Source: an uncultured Porphyromonadaceae bacterium (GTDB taxonomy: Bacteria > Bacteroidota > Bacteroidia > Bacteroidales > Muribaculaceae). From it: a DNA stretch of 64,000 nt. A program made the translations under genes and the position numbers. Shown here piece after piece: positions 62,238 through 64,000 of this stretch (position 1 is its first letter; every line of letters starts with the position of its first letter). Location: assembly GCA_900550395.1 (NCBI GenBank), contig URSD01000001.1:62001-126000 (forward strand), in the 5' to 3' direction. Below the pieces are notes generated by a model. The model was not told the DNA's origin. It did not search any database and worked only from the letters and a program-made list of their open reading frames with translations.

Positions 62238-62541
62238 TATCAGAGAGAGTTTAATGTCTTATGTGCAAAGTATTGTCAAGAACGACTCCTGCCGGTAGCC
62301 GGTTGTTGAGCTTCTCAACAAAAAAACTATTGATCGCATAAAACGGCTTTTGGAGGAGATAAGTGGTGTTAAGGGCATACATCCACTTAACATTTTATCG
62401 GCCGTTTTGGTTTGTACGCATGCCGCATTCCTGACATTTCAGAGGCAGGACGCCGTTTCTGTTTCATGCCGGAAGCATCAAAAAAAGCCCTGCATAGTAA
62501 CACTTCTCGGCGTAGTCAATGGACTGTTATGCGTTAATATT
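62238..62541. other. Intergenic block without a convincing gene
   Basis: About 304 bp between hepT and aspD. Contains TTGTTGAG/CTCAACAA (62302-62320) and a nested imperfect stem: AAAACGGC 62340-62347 with GCCGTTTT 62401-62408, enclosing TGTTAAG/CTTAACA. A 76-codon + frame from 62350 overlaps hepT and looks non-coding. Could be a structured RNA or mobile-element debris. Confidence 0.4.
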
Positions 62542-62910
62542 TTATTTGTCTTGTTCCGTTTTTGTTCCGGTTTCGGTTAAGATTTTGGCAACTTCTTCCT
62601 TCAAAAGTGGCAGATGGTTTATAACGATAGACCAAACCATATCATGACTTACACTGTCATAACCATGTATCATATAATTGCGGGTGTCGACAATCTTTCG
62701 TGCTTTAGTAATTGGAATTCCGGGGGCAATTTTTAATAATTTATTTGTTGCCTCACCAATTATAGATATGTTCATTTGTATCGCACGTTGCATCATCGGG
62801 GTTTCGCAGTAGACATCAAATCTACGAGGAAAATTGTCGAAATATGACTCAATCTGGGTAATCGAGTCTAAGATATCATTCAGATATTTTTCAACAGATC
62901 TATCAGCCAT
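62542..62910 (-). CDS. hepT: HepT-like HEPN toxin (DUF86)
   Basis: 122 aa all-helical protein with the HEPN RNase motif Rx4H in RNYMIH (Arg77, His82) followed by GYD, and the typical N terminus SVEKYLNDILDSITQIESYF. HepT is an RNase toxin that MntA neutralises by AMPylating a Tyr near the Rx4H site; here Tyr79 and Tyr84 are candidates. Overlaps mntA by 8 bp. Confidence 0.92.
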   Translation of the reverse strand: MADRSVEKYLNDILDSITQIESYFDNFPRRFDVYCETPMMQRAIQMNISIIGEATNKLLKIAPGIPITKARKIVDTRNYMIHGYDSVSHDMVWSIVINHLPLLKEEVAKILTETGTKTEQDK

Positions 62911-63208
62911 AAATTAATTTGCGCTTCTCATTCAGTTCTTCACGGAAATAACGGTTGCGGACAGCGCTGTCTTCAGTCAAGTCAACATTACGCCCGAATA
63001 AGTCCTCAAGAGCATACTGAAAATCGAAAAAATTATCGGCATAATCAAGTAAACTAATCTTGCTTTTGTCAAAATCGACACATAGGTCGACATCGCTTTC
63101 GTCGTTGAAGCGGTCTGTTAGGATTGAACCGAATACCCAAAGTTTGCGAACGTGAAAACGTTTGCAGAGTTCAATGATTTTATGGATGTTTACTTCAACA
63201 AGGTGCAT
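62903..63208 (-). CDS. mntA: MntA-like nucleotidyltransferase antitoxin
   Basis: 101 aa minimal nucleotidyltransferase with VFGSILTDRFNDESDVDLCVDF (GS at 27-28, catalytic Asp39 and Asp41). First gene of the MntA-HepT pair, which adds AMP to HepT to silence it. Promoter complete at 63239-63269. Confidence 0.92.
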   Translation of the reverse strand: MHLVEVNIHKIIELCKRFHVRKLWVFGSILTDRFNDESDVDLCVDFDKSKISLLDYADNFFDFQYALEDLFGRNVDLTEDSAVRNRYFREELNEKRKLIYG

Positions 63209-63238
63209 ATTGTTCCGATTTGTCCCGGTTACTTAGTG

Positions 63239-63269
63239 CAAATATACAAATAAAACACTAATGGTCAAA
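63239..63269 (-). promoter_or_regulatory. Promoter of mntA-hepT
   Basis: On the - strand TTTG (63269-63266), 19 bp, TATATTTG (63246-63239), 30 bp before the ATG. Confidence 0.65.
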
Positions 63270-63339
63270 TATTTGTTGCGATATTTTGGTGGAGCGTTTT
63301 GATCGGAGTGTTTCGATTTTGTTCCGGATATTTTCAGAA

Positions 63340-63372
63340 AAATGGGCTTAACTCGCTGAGTTAAGCCCATTT
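63340..63372 (-). terminator. Terminator of tRNA-Pro
   Basis: Perfect 15-bp stem (63340-63354 and 63358-63372, containing GGGCTTAACTC) with a 3-nt loop, followed on the - strand by TTTCTG; 12 bp after the tRNA. Confidence 0.85.
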
Positions 63373-63384
63373 ATCAAAAAAATG

Positions 63385-63457
63385 TCGGGGTGAGAAGACT
63401 CGAACTTCCGACCTCCACGTCCCGAACGTGGCGCGCTGCCAACTGTGCTACACCCCG
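63385..63457 (-). tRNA. tRNA-Pro (anticodon CGG)
   Basis: 73 nt on the - strand: acceptor CGGGGTG/CACCCCG, D arm with AGTTGGCAG, anticodon arm CCACG-TTCGGGA-CGTGG, T loop TTCGAGT, discriminator A. No encoded CCA. Confidence 0.96.
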
Positions 63458-63477
63458 ATTGGCATTTTTTGCGGATG

Positions 63478-63485
63478 CAAAGTTA
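63478..63485 (-). promoter_or_regulatory. -7 element of tRNA-Pro
   Basis: TAACTTTG on the - strand, 20 bp before the tRNA 5' end. Confidence 0.55.
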
Positions 63486-63600
63486 CGCAAAATTTTGCAT
63501 CTATGAAATTTTTTTGATGAAATTTGCCGTTTTCTACGCAATTTGCCGTCACATTAATATTTTTTTAGATGCACTTCTCCTGTGATACCGGAAAAAGTCG

Positions 63601-63608
63601 TACTTTTG
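63601..63608 (+). promoter_or_regulatory. -7 element of the YqeY-like gene
   Basis: TACTTTTG, 37 bp before the ATG at 63646; it excludes the upstream in-frame start at 63569. Confidence 0.5.
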
Positions 63609-63645
63609 TGGGCTATAACGTTATATTCCAACTTCCGTACTTACA

Positions 63646-64000
63646 ATGGATTTGTTTGATACTATCAGCGCCGACATTAAGAGCGCCATGCTGGCCCGCG
63701 ACAAAGTGCGCCTGGAAGCTCTCCGCGGCATTAAAAAGGAATTTCTTGAAGCCAAAAGCGCTCCCGGAGCAGCCGGCATTCTGGCCGATGCCGACGCCAT
63801 GAAGATTCTCGTGCGCATGGCAAAGCAGCGCCGCGAGAGCGCACGCATATACTCCGAGCAGAATCGCCCCGAACTTGCCGAGGGCGAGCTGGCCGAGGTC
63901 GCTGTCATCGAGCAGTATCTGCCGAAGGCGCTGACGCCCGAGGAGCTTGACGCCGAGCTGCGTGCCATCATCGCTGCTGTCGGTGCCAAGGGGCCGCAGG
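63646..64000 (+). CDS. GatB/YqeY-domain protein, truncated by window end
   Basis: The first 118 residues are visible (family length about 150). MDLFDTISADIKSAMLARDKVRLEALRGIKKEF, MAKQRRESARIYSEQNRPELAEGELAEVAVIEQYLPKALTPEELDAEL is the standard YqeY sequence, related to the tail domain of GatB. Proposed to assist tRNA-dependent amidation; its exact role is unknown. The reading frame is intact to the last base. Confidence 0.93.
   Translation, partial: MDLFDTISADIKSAMLARDKVRLEALRGIKKEFLEAKSAPGAAGILADADAMKILVRMAKQRRESARIYSEQNRPELAEGELAEVAVIEQYLPKALTPEELDAELRAIIAAVGAKGPQ

Noticed and set aside
62350..62580. 76-codon + strand ORF between aspD and hepT
   Set aside because: It overlaps hepT antisense, has no promoter and no recognisable domain.

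Overview
The window is chromosomal DNA from a Bacteroidales bacterium, most likely of the Muribaculaceae/Prevotella type. Evidence for this is the PorZ-like type IX secretion (T9SS) component, several secreted proteins with T9SS-style C-terminal tails, a UpxY/NusG-like regulator at the head of a polysaccharide locus, tRNA genes without an encoded CCA, and at least fifteen copies of the Bacteroidetes -7 promoter element TAnnTTTG in front of genes.

Layout. 1-6153: the 3' part of leuS, then rdgB, a porZ-like gene and a hypothetical gene, tightly packed on the + strand. 6144-7211 (-): an acyltransferase. 7283-30805: one long + strand capsule/exopolysaccharide operon. It begins with a TAnnTTTG promoter and a UpxY-like antiterminator, then Wza-like and Wzc-like export proteins, Ugd and a UDP-glucuronate epimerase. 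A strikingly AT-rich block follows with flippase, polymerase, three acyltransferases and several glycosyltransferases. Then come a GNAT protein, a ChbG-type deacetylase, a WcaF-like acetyltransferase, an unexpected Sll1717-like P-loop ATPase and two GT2 enzymes, closed by a strong hairpin. The outer genes and the neighbouring housekeeping genes are GC-richer, so the middle of the locus looks exchanged by recombination.

30891-45011: a T9SS cargo gene with an attenuator-like leader, an ECF sigma factor, a DUF6056-like membrane protein, a CE1-type esterase, an O-methyltransferase, a polyprenol-phosphate mannosyltransferase-like GT2, a periplasmic PPIase with a partner lipoprotein, tsaB-hisS, and a second T9SS cargo gene. 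This second gene also has a terminator in its leader and is bracketed by a family of long inverted repeats. 45544-51746: an M13 peptidase, a zeta-toxin-like gene remnant, two copies of a 359-bp MITE-like element around an aminotransferase and tyrS, tRNA-Gln and a GNAT gene. 51751-60328 (-): a small membrane protein and three consecutive T9SS cargo genes (LRR protein, subtilisin-like peptidase, all-beta repeat protein). 60612-64000: aspD, an MntA-HepT toxin-antitoxin pair, tRNA-Pro and the start of a YqeY-like gene.

How the parts fit: the window links surface polysaccharide synthesis (23 kb locus), T9SS-dependent surface display (PorZ plus five cargo proteins) and envelope protein folding (PPIase pair). 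The least explained items are the terminator-bearing leaders of two T9SS cargo genes, one with a 37-codon ORF ending inside the terminator stem, a cluster of nested perfect palindromes inside a glycosyltransferase reading frame, and the ATPase embedded in the polysaccharide operon. No CRISPR array, rRNA gene or intact transposase was seen.
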